This document shows positions 34,829-46,292 of a DNA stretch of 64,000 bases, piece by piece. The position numbers and the translations under genes are program-made. Positions within the stretch are counted from its first letter, which is position 1, and each line of letters opens with the position of its first letter. The notes beneath the pieces are model-generated. The model saw only the letters and a program-made list of their open reading frames with translations, ran no database searches and was not told the DNA's origin. This DNA comes from Sisyra terminalis (Eukaryota > Arthropoda > Insecta > Neuroptera > Sisyridae): assembly GCA_958496175.1 (NCBI GenBank), contig OY292275.1, positions 35,851,701-35,915,700 on the forward strand, written 5' to 3'.

Positions 34829-37323
34829 CTTTAGAACTTGATATACATTTCAACTTAATATCGCAACTTTTTTTTGAGTAAAACGGGTTTTCCTCATCGG
34901 ATAGAAATACAAGCGAATTACAATGTGATTCTTTAATGATTTTTTTTTTATTGATTGAGATACAGAACAATAAGAGTTGAACAAACATCGGAAAAATTAA
35001 TTTATTTATTTTAACAAAAATCTTCACCAAGGTATTATTAATAAAATATTTAGAGGAAGGTGGCTCAAAAATGCTCGAAATAGAAAGCGCAGGAAATTAG
35101 CACATAATATTCTTATAGCAAAAGAAGACTTATTAGGTTTAATCGTTTATTTGTCGCCAAATTGCTTAATTTGCCAATAAATATTCACAAAATTAGAATT
35201 GAGAAGCTCTTCAAAACTTCATAAAACAAACCCTGCAAGTTTTCAACACAAAACGAGTTTTCATTTGATGCAGTCAGGTGTTTTCCTTTACTCAGAACTC
35301 TAAAGGAAGGAAGTGAGATTTTTTTAAGCATTTGAACACAAGGCAGGTGGTTCAATATAGACTGCAGGTTTTGTTTGCAACCTTAAGAATAAAAGCGTTG
35401 ATCCGATAGGTACCTATATGTGTACTTCCCGTCAAATGAATAAAGTTGGCTCTAAAGTTGTTGGGCTTCTGTAAAGACTTTTTGTTACCAATTTTAGTTT
35501 GAATTTGACCTCTGTATATTCCACTTTCTGATCGATGTGAAAAGAAGCACTTGTACTTGTGTTAGTATACGCAGATAGGTATAACATAATAATTAAAGGT
35601 TTTATTTTTAGGGCGATGCAGGTGTTAAGAATTGAGGTGAATAACTCGGATGAAAGATAACATACTCGTAAATCATAAGTGAAATAATTTTTTTCTCTCT
35701 ATTAAATTAAGTAGGTAAAAGAATAAATACAACTTACGTACATAACATACACTTTCGTGGGTCATTTTGAAATAAATTATGGAAAACAAACCTGAAAATA
35801 AAAAAAAACATCATTAGTAAATTTCAAATACTGTCAATATATTTTTACTTTATAACAAATGCATAAGATTTCAACATAAAAATTAAGTAGCATATAAGAT
35901 TAAGAATTTACTATTAAATAGTAGGTTACTCTAATTATTTAATTTAAATTTAATTTTTATGGTACTTCCTCAAAGATTATTTTATTTTTTAAAAAATATA
36001 TTAACGAATTTGTCTTAGAAAAAGTTTATATAGATTAAAAAAAAAACGGTAGAATAGGGAAAACAAATTTTGTTTAAAACATAAAAAGCCTAATTCTCTT
36101 TGAAAACAAGATTATAGATATTTTTTAATTTTTACGTGTAAACATAGAATATCGAATTTTAAATAGATTTAAAAAAATAAATTATACATTTCTTTTTTTG
36201 CTACCTTGAAATCGCTATTCAGACACTTAGATTAGATTACTGTAAGGCATATAATATACGAACCATATGAACGTAGGAAAATAGCTATTTGTGTAGAATA
36301 GCACTACGTTCGGGGAGAATTTTACTCAAAGCATGGACATAGTTCTAAATATACAAAGATCTCTGATAAAATCTTTATATCTCTAATTTACAATTATGTA
36401 ACTTAATTTTGCTATTGATGTTTAAATAACATAAAATGCTGAGTAGTCAATTACGGGTAATTTACCATTAGCTCAAATTTTATTTGGAAATATTATTGAA
36501 AATGATTAATAAAAACTATAAGTAGATACTTTTATTCGACCTAGTTACTCGACATATAAATCTATTCTGATTTTCAGTCTTTGTTCTTGATATACAAAGA
36601 TATAAATGTATGACTTGAATCGAAAGTGGACAATTTTTGTATTGACAGATCGTTTTTGTGCGATTTTCCATTTGTATTACCTTTAGTTCGTGATTAGAAG
36701 AAATATCAAAAGACCTCGTTTTAATCATCCACAATATCTTGCACAGAAATATTGCCATGCAAAAAAAAAATTCACTAATACGAAAGTTATTTTTTATAGA
36801 TTGAAGAAAACTAAATTTATAATTGTATTTTAAGTGCTCCTCCAATAAAATCAAGAAATATCAAAAATTTTACTTAATCAAATAATAAGTTTAAAAATTG
36901 AAAATTATATTCTATCATAATAAAAATTAATTCCTCAGAAATTGTAAAATAAGGAACCATTCATAAGTTTATACAAGGTGCTTTGATACTTTAAAGAAGC
37001 AAGAAAAATGTATAGTATTTAAAAATAAAATACACTTATTTATGTTATAGGTATAATAAAATCCAAAGTCTCCTGTTTATTTATCTGTTGGTTAGTTTAA
37101 TTACTTTAGAAATTAGATAAGTTATGCTTCTTTGTTTCACTATCTTTAGTTACTTATAAGATAAACAATTATTGTTTTAATAAATCAAACCTAGAACTAT
37201 TGAATCGTTACATTGCATATAGTACATATTATTTATGTTGAGGACAACACAAATTTTATATAGGATACTATGTGTTAAAAAGAAGGGATTGGGCCATTGA
37301 GCTGGACACATACACCGTGTGTG
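34829..37323. other. A+T-rich DNA, no gene supported
   Basis: The longest minus-strand frame here, 36516-36854, opens with TTG and has its first ATG well inside; it is not supported by splice or promoter signals. The patch 35260-35560 is less A+T-rich but unreadable. Confidence 0.4.
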
Positions 37324-37329
37324 TATAAA
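37324..37329 (+). promoter_or_regulatory. TATA box candidate
   Basis: TATAAA stands 68 bp before the ATG of the secreted-protein-like frame at 37397. TATA-like words are common at this base composition, so support comes only from its position relative to that frame. Confidence 0.3.
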
Positions 37330-37396
37330 TGTATTGTATAATGTTTATACATAATTAATATCTTCATATACCTACTATATTTTTTGGTTGAAGTTA

Positions 37397-37639
37397 ATGA
37401 TTCCAATTCTGCTTAATTTTTTCCTTACATATAGCATTTCAAATTGTGAGGAAATTAACAATTTCCAGAATTCTTTTTTCAAGTCTCCAGACCTTTCCCC
37501 AGAACCAATAACATTTCTTGACTTACCAGATGTCCCTAACCGTCAAACAATTAGATGCCATATAAAAAAAATGTTAGTTTATTGTATCATTTCGGATTTT
37601 AAACTACCTACACATTTTTATTGTAAAACTATATATTAA
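37397..37639 (+). CDS. Candidate secreted-protein exon, unrecognised
   Basis: From the ATG at 37397 the frame runs 80 codons to TAA. Its first 18 residues (MIPILLNFFLTYSISNCE) form a hydrophobic run ending in a small/polar patch, as in a signal peptide, although no basic residue precedes the core. Residues 33-50 are rich in proline and acidic residues (SPDLSPEPITFLDLPDVP), unlike chance frames here. After residue 60 the composition becomes A/T-like, and a GTTAGT donor-like word lies near 37572, so the true exon may end there and continue elsewhere. A TATA-like word is well placed upstream. No family is recognised. Confidence 0.35.
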   Translation: MIPILLNFFLTYSISNCEEINNFQNSFFKSPDLSPEPITFLDLPDVPNRQTIRCHIKKMLVYCIISDFKLPTHFYCKTIY

Positions 37640-39746
37640 GTATTATTTAGGAATGATATGTAGGGTTCCTATATGTGAATGTAGTCGTGCGAACCAACAA
37701 TAACTTTTGATTGAATTTTTAGTCACAAAAGTGAATCTAAATATGTAAATTTTCAACTAAACTATTTTATTTTAAAAAACTACAAATATTGGAAGGCCAA
37801 CAAGTTGAGGTATTTATTATGTAAAAGCCTTACGTTCCACTGCGTTCCAAAACCTGTACGTTTCACTGTGGAGTCAATAATTTCTACGGTATTTGAATTT
37901 TGCCAATAACCATATGGAATTTTGACAATTTCCATCAAAAATTAAACTCTTAAAAGTATCACATTTGCGAAAAATCCAACTCAGGTTTTGCTATAAACAG
38001 TGATTATTGTTACATTTAGAGATATGTATAACTATTACCAAATGATAATTTCACTTATTAGTTGGTATCTTATTCGATAACACTGCACATAGTTATTTAA
38101 TCGGGAGACAGTAATGGACCATTTTGCTTATCGATGCAACCTTATTTATAAAACAAATTGCACCCATTGTGTTTAAATATTGCACAGCTAGAGAAAATAA
38201 TTTTTATCATTATAAAATCACTAAATAAGCATTAATCACTTACATTTGCTAAATATAAACTAAGAAAACTTACATAACATTAAAATTGTGCCAACATGTG
38301 AACTAAAGTATAATAATTGAAATTAGGGTCGTTTATAATAAAATTCAAATTGCAATTTACTGTAAAACGGTTTGATGGTAAGAGGTAAGATTTAGAACGA
38401 AGGTTTGAAAGGCGACCGAAACACCTAACTCTTTATGGTATGTTATCACCGTATTACGAGTATTATGTGATATTACGCTGTCTTTACTTTAACTTGTTCT
38501 TCTTGTTACTTGCAAAGTATTTGTAAAATGTGCCTAAGGGCGTTATTGAACTTGTCTATTGGAAGAGCCGGCCGACGACGTATTTAGTAGGTCGTCAGTC
38601 TTCTCACTTCTTGATTATTGTTATTATCATTATCACCATCATTTTACCTCTTTTTCTGCCCAAGCCACGAGACGAATCTGCCAAATAGAGACAGCCAATA
38701 AACTACATTTCTTTTTCTCTTATATATTAAAAAAAAATGTTATCTCTCTCCAAAACTGAATAATCGTACAAGTTTAATGATCAAATAATCAAACTTTTAC
38801 GGAAGAAAAAAGATAGGTACGTTGCCTTTTTCAAAAGTCATCATTTTCATGTTCTTTGCAGGTCGATGTTACTTGTGCTATTATGGTTTTTTTTTTCTCA
38901 AAAATTCCAATCTTTAGACACACATAAATCATATTTAATAGATTATAATAAGAGATGGCAGGAGTCAATTACCAAGATTATAAAATTATTTTTACTTTTC
39001 TTTTAAATGGCATTGAAATTATAGCCACATAGATAATTGTAAAGTATCCATTTTTACTTAATGGATTGGAGTTGTGTGAAAAAAAAGAATATAATCAAAA
39101 TATTTTAACTGGCAATAATACAGTACATCTATAGAAAAAACTTTCATTCAAACCCTGATAATGATATTTTTAATTTGATAAATAATCAAACAATAAATTA
39201 TTAACAAATAAATATCACTAAAATCTCCGAGAAAATCCCACAATAAGTATCTGCATAAATAAGTGAAAATAGTAAAACTTTTACTTTTTTAATTTGACCA
39301 AATGTTTAACAAAGGTTAAAATTATTTCGTAAAATATTTATTTGGTGAAGCTTTTATAAGATTTTTCCATGTTTTTTTAGGTACAATGACTTTTACTTTC
39401 TTAACAAGAAGTTATACATTAAAGCAGTGAATGCAGCAAATTTAAATTTTAATTACTCAAGGAAAATCAGAAAAAAATCTTTGAAAGATGGGAAAATGCG
39501 GAAATTTTACAGAATTAAACTCATTTTCATATAATTGTTAATTAGAAAAAAAAGTAATAATAAATATTCAATGTGAATGTAAAGATATACAGAGTTTTTA
39601 TGTACACTAGAAAATGAATCCATTTTTCTTTGCATGAATACGTTTTTATCGCAATCAATTTTAATTATCAGTAAAATGGTAAGTTTCACTTAATTAATCG
39701 GCATAAGAGTGGCACCATCAATTTACAAAAAAAAAAAGTTAATAAA
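37640..39746. other. A+T-rich DNA, no gene supported
   Basis: The patch around 38390-38720 is less A+T-rich and includes GACGACGTATTTAGTAGGTC, a near-palindrome, and a short ATT/ATC repeat, but nothing can be assigned. Confidence 0.4.
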
Positions 39747-39969
39747 TCTTTGTATATATAATATATACTGCGTACATATATAGATGGAATGTTTATTTGT
39801 TCAAAATCGCTAATATCTTAAAGTTCTTTACCGATTGTTTTGAAATTTGTACACAACTTTGTAATCATACACATACACATGTTTTTTGCTCTTTTTAAAC
39901 CAGAAGACTCAATAGAGTCCCACATCAACGGTTAAAATGAAAAATGCTACGGGACTACGTTTCAGCCTA
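39747..39969 (+). mobile_element. Non-autonomous Helitron, copy 2, internally deleted
   Basis: It begins TCTTTGTATATATAATATAT directly after an A, then has ATGGAATGTTTATTTG and the shared block TTTACCGATTGTTTTGAAAT with ACACAACTTTGTAATCATAC. A later AATGCTACGGGA matches the GATGCTGCGGGTTG block. The sequence CGTTTCAGCCTA near 39969 may be the altered 3' terminus (family end GTTTCAGCTAG), implying loss of the middle compared with the 749-bp copy at 8.4 kb. Confidence 0.6.
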
Positions 39970-40737
39970 TAATATTTAATAAACTTATCAACTGTTCAAA
40001 AAAATCCCATTTTTGTTAAACCTCACATTCCTTTTTTAATGTTTAATATTCAATATATTTCTCGCAAAAACGAATTTCTTACAAATTACTAACTTACACG
40101 TATATCTAAGGAGACTTATATCTTCCAAATTTTAATTTAATATAAATAATAATTGTGTAATTAATAATTAATAACTCACATTTATTTTCAATTGTCAACC
40201 AACATTAACTGATATTATTATTCCAATCACACCAAGTTGAAGCGTATAGCTCACTTACAGAAAATTTTCGTATTCAAAAGTATAATTTTTGCAGAATATC
40301 AATTGTAGAATCATATCAAAAATACTGCCAAAGAAATCCAAAATTTAATTAAAAAAGATTGTATACTATGGAATGGAGACCAAAGCAATAAAAAATATAT
40401 CAATAATCGAAAAAGAAAGAGGAAGAAAATTACGAAAGGCGTAATGCTGCTTCTCGAGATCTACAAATTAAAGATTTCAATCACTGTGGAATTGTTTAAA
40501 ATTTTATAAATCTGATCAAATATTTTCCCTTATTGCTGTAGAAGTCAATCAACTGATTTGTACCCATCTTTCTGCCTTTTTCTAAGACGTTGTAGAGTTC
40601 TTGTTATAAAAAATAATTCATGTCAAATTCAGTGGAACGTTCGATCAAGTTTTAACACCATATAACCCTTTATCGTATAAATACTTAGATATTTATTTTT
40701 ATTATTTTTTCTGTAAGTAAATAGTTTAAACCATCCT
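39970..40737. other. A+T-rich DNA, no gene supported
   Basis: No readable coding or repeat structure. Confidence 0.4.
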
Positions 40738-40958
40738 CCGTTTTTGGCTCTTTTAGAACCGTCAAATCTGGCAACGCTAATTTTTTACTTTATTTTTAAT
40801 TTAATTCGCGAATCGGCCCATAACGAAAATTTAGCCACAAAAGGAAAAAATTAAACCATATTGGAATTGAATTACCAAAAAAATCGCAAATAGAACAAAA
40901 AATCAATAAATATATTCAACGTTGCCAGATTTGATGGTTGTAAAAGGAACATAAACTC
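40738..40958. mobile_element. MITE, family M, copy 1
   Basis: Inverted ends: CTTTTAGAACCGTCAAATCT then GGCAACG on the left (from about 40750), and CTTTTACAACCATCAAATCT then GGCAACG on the right read inverted. Similarity continues outward for about another ten bases. The interior contains ATTTAATTCGCGAAT, shared with copy 2 at 45.0 kb. No coding. The target site could not be defined, so the superfamily stays open. Confidence 0.65.
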
Positions 40959-43911
40959 CATCATCTATTGATTTATAGAATTCGTATGGATAGTCATTTT
41001 TTTAAATACTTGCTCCATATTGATTTGCTTTAATCGAGGGACTAAAGTCAAAGTATTACATGTCAATTAACCTTCATTTTGAAAACATTAAGTTTCTCTA
41101 CAATTATTTTGATAAAAAGTTCCAATTGTGTGCACGAGACCTATTAAATATTAAGGGTAAAATATTAAGATAGTAACTTAGTATATCTTTTCTTTCAACA
41201 GTTTAGTCCTTTAGAGTATATTTTCCGACTAAAGTCAGAACTGATGAGTAACTTACTCCATTCTGATTTTAACCCCCTAAATGTTAAATTTTGCTAAATT
41301 TGCAGATGGTTAATTAAATACGCAGAAGTACGGTTGGAAAATATTAATTGCTAATAAGATTTGAGATAAATTGAAAACATGATATCATAGAATACTTTTA
41401 ATCTCTTTAATTTTTCTGATAACCATTAGATGGTTACACATCTTAAAAAACAGAAAACAGCTGAAAGGCTTTTAGATAATTTTTTAATTGATTTAATTTT
41501 TTTGCTCTCGCAGTTGTTATTAACCTAATCATTTTGAGTAGATTATTGCTTCAGAGAGATACGAAGCCTCATCAATAACTCATCAATATCACCGATACTA
41601 AAACAACACGCAATTTTTTTTGCTTTGAAATTTTAAACGCTCTCATTCATAAATTAAGAAGTCGATGAACTTTTTATTTCAATATACCACGTCTGATTTT
41701 ATAAGACACGTTTATCATGTTATGTACCTAAGTCGCTCTAGGCGTGTAAATTCTAAAATTTGATTCCTGTTTATTCTAAAAGAACCACAAAAATTTTATA
41801 ATTCTACAAAGGAGTTTCAAATTTGTTAGTTTAATTACAAATTTATTGCCGTGATCAACTGATTTTCATGTTTCAGCCGGTTTTGATAAAATAAAATCAA
41901 AAAATTATTATGCTAATGCTCAAATTTTGGAAATTAAAAGAGAAGACCACAATTAAAAATATGTTCATCTCATTACTGCATTAATTGATTACTGATGTAA
42001 ATGCAAATAAAAATCTGAGAACAAAATATAACAGTACATATTTTTTTATAAAGAAGTATCAACATAAAATGTATCAAACACTTTGGTCTTGCATAAGAAA
42101 ATAAAAATTTATGTAGTAGAGATAACTAACTTGAAAATCAAACACTTTAGTAGTGAATCCAAGCTATAGCCCATTTGCATTTTGCAAGAGCTTATCTGGA
42201 ATTGATTGAAATAAACTGACATTAGATGTGCCTACTAAAATATCAATTTCCCAACTTCTACTTTATCAATTACGCAAGACCATAAACAGAAATGTAGATT
42301 GAAAATTCAAAAGTAACAAAAAACTATACTATGTATTAACGACGCGATAAAATGAAACATACCATTGAAACTTTTTCAAGCATTCCACTTCATTCTTCCA
42401 CCTCAATCAATTATGCAAAAATTTCATTTTCAATTTTTGTAGAAATGAAAAATATTAACTTATCAAGAAATTAAAATGAATGCATTACCAATATCACATT
42501 TCTGTAACAATCAAAACTGTTACAGAGATTTTATATTTTCTTGTTACAGATTTTAATAGGTCTATAACGACCAAGGTATCTTCGCTCCTGATTTTGTTTT
42601 TGAAATTTGATATTCATTTCAAGTTTTTAAAACTTGAAGATAGATTTTCCAAAGAGAAAGAGAGAGCAATTAATCAAATGATTAAAATTTAATTCAATAA
42701 GTATATAAAATGTTTATATAACTTATGAAAATGAACAAATGTTGCTAGTAGAATACATAAAACAAATAATGGGAGTATTAATTTTAATCTTTAACGGACA
42801 ACTGATAGAGAGACGTTAAATTTTATACATAGATATAAATTCAAAAATGATTCTCTTGAAGTGTGCTCGCAGGTGGTATGCACACATGGGCCTTCATTAT
42901 AGTAACCATTTTGTTTGATCAAAGTTGACATTAGGGGTACCAATTCTCTTCTTTAGGTATTCAACAATTTTAAAATAGAATTTGGCGTTGGCGTACAATT
43001 CAAAAACAATTTCAAAGTGTCATGTAAAAAAAACCCAATTAGATATTTCAAAAAATTTAGATTTTCTTATAACAGACTTCAGCAATGAAAATAAAAATAA
43101 AGTGTTTAAGAAAAAGGAAAACTGAATTCGAGTTTAGATGGCTTTTATATTTTTGAAATATTTAAAGATAGTTTTTGTTTTAAAAAAATCATAACATTTT
43201 AAAAAACGATTAAATTCACTTTTACCGTCATCAAAAGATTATTAAACGTAGTTAAAAAAAAATCAAGAATTTTAGTGATTTTTTTCAGTTATTGTCAGTC
43301 AATAACCATCATGTCAATTAAAGAATATTTTCATGATTTCTTCAACAGATGTTTCCGAGGCTGAATGAATAAAATGAAACAAGTTAAAAACCGTTTTACA
43401 CTATAAAATTAATGTCGATGGTGCTCAGATGGCTAAATGCTCGAATTCTCTTGTGAGAAAAACATTTTTTTTTTTTTGAAATTGCTACTCTTTCTCACTG
43501 CACATCAAATTATTGCCTTTGAAGAATTTCTTTCTTTTAATATCTGAAATGATGCGCTAGTTAAAGTGCAATCAGCGGATTTCATTGGAAATTCCTGCAA
43601 AATGGAAAAGAAATTCTATTCGAGATTTCTTTTAATGCGTTCGAGTTGAATGACGACACATATGCGTCTTTTATGTTGCATCATCATTAAATAATGAAAT
43701 TAAAATAGCTTTTGTTTGCAAGTTCATTCATGTAAGAAAAAATAATTTTGCTTTCTTTTCCATTTCAAATTCTTTTGATGTCGATTTTTGTTACCGAGGA
43801 AAATTTTAACAAAGTATTGTATTAAGGGCCGGTATTTTCATATCTAAATAGTAATATTTATCTTTCAGATAAAATTTTATGTGATAATTTTTAGTGGTAA
43901 GTGTAGAGTAA
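40959..43911. other. A+T-rich DNA, no gene supported
   Basis: The frame at 42480-42692 opens without ATG (first codon TGC context, second-codon region begins AATG) and is chance-like. A tRNA-half-like patch near 43418 is discussed under rejected items. Confidence 0.35.
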
Positions 43912-44112
43912 ATGAATAAGATTTATCGAACAGATAAATTTTTATCTATTAAAAATGCATATCTGAAGGATATGGTCTATCTATCCATGAGTGAAAATAC
44001 CTACCCCAAGAGTGTTCATTTTATAAATACTACTTATTTTGTAAAATATACGATATTGAAATATACCATAGAAAAACCTTACCAACTATTAATGTCTGAA
44101 CAGAATTCATAA
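43912..44112 (+). CDS. 66-codon ATG-started frame, upstream member of a pair
   Basis: It opens with a true ATG in a purine-rich context (GTAAATGAAT) and reads through tyrosine-, serine- and lysine-rich residues such as KDMVYLSMSENTYPKSVHF to TAA. It sits eight bases before the next frame, which is in another reading frame. Such spacing is unusual for insect exons and could mean one longer gene broken by a frameshift, or a captured compact (virus-like) gene block. I do not recognise the product, and at this length chance cannot be excluded. Confidence 0.3.
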   Translation: MNKIYRTDKFLSIKNAYLKDMVYLSMSENTYPKSVHFINTTYFVKYTILKYTIEKPYQLLMSEQNS

Positions 44113-44120
44113 CACTATTA

Positions 44121-44477
44121 ATGAAACAACTTAAAAGTTTTAAAACAAAGTGTGAAAAGAATATTTATAATGAAGCAAATCTTAAATTACATCTAGTTAT
44201 GAATAACGAAGGTACTGTTTTGCCACTTAGATGTCTTATAGCTGGCCGCAATACTAGTGAGTACCACACTATGCGAATTATCCTGATGTTTTACAAAGAT
44301 ATACCAGGTATAAAAGAAATATTTTATCAACTACCATCGTTATATTTTATTAAGCCGGTAAACTATATTGTTTTTAAATTAAATAATAGTTGCATATGTT
44401 TAATTGATTATAATTTCAAACTTAGAATGTCCTCGAACCTAGATTCGTTAAATTTAACCGTACCACAATCGGGGTAG
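44121..44477 (+). CDS. 118-codon ATG-started frame, unrecognised
   Basis: This is among the two longest open frames of the window, and it starts with a true ATG. The predicted chain of 118 residues is hydrophilic at the start (MKQLKSFKTKCEKNIYNEAN), then has a mixed block (LPLRCLIAGRNTSEYHTMRI) and a block of hydrophobic and aromatic residues (YKDIPGIKEIFYQLPSLYF, KPVNYIVFKLNN), ending LNLTVPQSG. Four cysteines are spread through it. There is no clear signal peptide or membrane span. Codon content is richer in G and C than neighbouring frames. With its upstream neighbour it might be an exon group, a decayed single gene or endogenous viral material; none of these is established. Confidence 0.4.
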   Translation: MKQLKSFKTKCEKNIYNEANLKLHLVMNNEGTVLPLRCLIAGRNTSEYHTMRIILMFYKDIPGIKEIFYQLPSLYFIKPVNYIVFKLNNSCICLIDYNFKLRMSSNLDSLNLTVPQSG

Positions 44478-44995
44478 AAATTAAAATTATCTACACATTT
44501 CAATTAAATATAATTCAATGTGCATTAATTTACTATTCTTTTTATAATCTTATATTTAAACCATATTTCGTATTTCAGTACCCGACATTTCTTATTATGT
44601 AAGTATAACTTTAGTAAGCTAATGAGTACCTATTTTTCATTCAGACATTAACCAATGAATCTCGCAGGGAGATTTATTTCAAATATTGGATCAATTCTCA
44701 ATTTATATCATAGCCTAGTAGTATTAAGGGAAAATGAATTAAATTAAACTCAACCTCTTGTGATCAACCAAGAATGCTAATTCAAAATTGTTTAGTATTA
44801 AATTATTATTCTATCTAATAAATTGTACTTAAATATCGACAACAATGTAATTTTACGTTTTCATTTTATATAAACTAAACAAAAAGTAATAAAATATTTG
44901 TAAGCTTTGTTTTATATTTCTGGAAAAGTTACAACAGCGCTATTGTGCATACAGCGAATAAATAAAACCCATAGGAATACTAAAAAACAATTTTC
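44478..44995. other. A+T-rich DNA, no gene supported
   Basis: Contains TTTTCATTTTATATAAAC-type runs only; no polyadenylation or splice signal could be tied to the frame before it. Confidence 0.35.
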
Positions 44996-45221
44996 GCCTC
45001 ATGTCCTTTTAGCGACGTTAATATCTGATAACGTTGCATTTTCTACTTTGTTTTTTATTTAATTCGCGAATAAATCGGACTCTAATGCTAAATTTAACAA
45101 CAAAACAGTAAATAATACGGTATAAGAATTTAATTAACAAAAAAAAATCGTGAATTAAATTAAAACAAAGTAGAAAATGCAACGTTGCCAGATATTGATG
45201 TCGCTAGAAGGGACTTGAGCC
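44996..45221. mobile_element. MITE, family M, copy 2, with about 60-bp inverted repeats
   Basis: The left arm (CTTTTAGCGACGTTAATATC, then ACGTTGCATTTTCTACTTTG) and the inverted right arm (CTTCTAGCGACATCAATATC, then ACGTTGCATTTTCTACTTTG) match over about 60 bp. The core words ATCTGRYAACGTTG and ATTTAATTCGCGAAT are shared with the copy at 40.7 kb, making the two members of one family about 4.2 kb apart. No coding. Long, well-matched arms suggest a younger insertion than most elements here. Confidence 0.75.
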
Positions 45222-46070
45222 CATTATTTTTGCGTTTAATTTACAATATTTTGTAGCAAAGCTTCACAAAAACGAGAAACGTTAGACTGGATATTTACAG
45301 AGTGTGAAAATTCTAACTTGACAATAACAAGTTATTCAATTTGTTTCCAATTTGTTCTGCTAGTTAATGTAAATAAAAGGCATATAATTTATTGTATAGT
45401 TGACAGTTGTTGTTAGCTAATTGCGATTAATAACTGCAAAATTATTCAAATTATTGATTATGCAAGTGGTTACAGTTTGCTGTTATAATGTCTATGTTAT
45501 AATTAATAATTTTCTAAATATTTTCTGTTAATATCAATACTTACAAGAAAATTTCATTTTTAAAGCAAAGTAAATATTTAATCATATTTTCAAGAGACTC
45601 TTTAAAGATGATCAACTACTCACATGCAAAAAACTAAATTGGCATCGTGTGTTCAATAATAATTACAAACATTATGTACGTGTAATTATAGTAAGTATAG
45701 ATAAGGATGATATTATTTACCTATTTTTGCAATGTTCAGTAATGCCGTATATTAAAGCACATTCAAGATAATATATCCGCACTAAAATTGACTTTTTTTA
45801 AACAAGTAAATACCTATGTTTAAAAGACAAAAAATCGTCTAAATTTATAAGTTTATTAGGTCATTGATACCACGATTGCAATAATTCCAAATGATTAGTT
45901 TTTATGAATTCAAATAATATCCAGTTATAAATATTTTACATTGGTACCGTTTTTGTAATGTAACTAAAGTTTTTCATTTCAACCATATAAGGAATAAAAA
46001 GTGATGCCTTAAAAATGTTTTCTTATTTTGTTTTTCCACATTTTTTAGCATATAATGGAATAATAATGTA
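45222..46070. other. A+T-rich DNA, no gene supported
   Basis: No readable coding or repeat structure. Confidence 0.4.
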
Positions 46071-46085
46071 TTTTTTTACTTTCTT

Positions 46086-46292
46086 GTGGAAAAAGATTTT
46101 AACCGAGACACATATGCTCATGAAATTATTCATCAACACGACGAATTATATTCTTTTTTAGATAGGATTCTCATTGGGTGTTATAAGAGAAGCACGGAGA
46201 CAATATGTTTATATAATGAACGAAGAGATCTGGAAGATTTACATTCTGTATGTAATAAAAGTATTATTTTAACACAAAAGTGGGCCGTGTGA
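46086..46292 (+). pseudogene. Weak coding remnant, unrecognised
   Basis: A 68-codon frame begins with GTG and includes RDTYAHEIIHQHDELYSF and CLYNERRDLEDLHSVCNK, residues richer in H, D, E, R and C than chance frames nearby. Upstream the frame is open back to a TTTTTTAG acceptor-like word near 46048. Directly after its stop, other frames carry acidic (EEDEDQAEESQ) and basic (VKKMKIKPKNLKYK) pieces, which may mean frameshifts in a decayed gene. Not recognised; chance remains possible. Confidence 0.22.

Noticed and set aside
36516..36854. 112-codon minus-strand frame
   Set aside because: Opens with TTG, residues are mostly A/T-coded, and no splice sites support it.
43411..43470. GATGGTGCTCAGATGGC plus a poly-T run resembling half a tRNA gene
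   Set aside because: No B box or acceptor stem, and the remainder does not fold as a cloverleaf.
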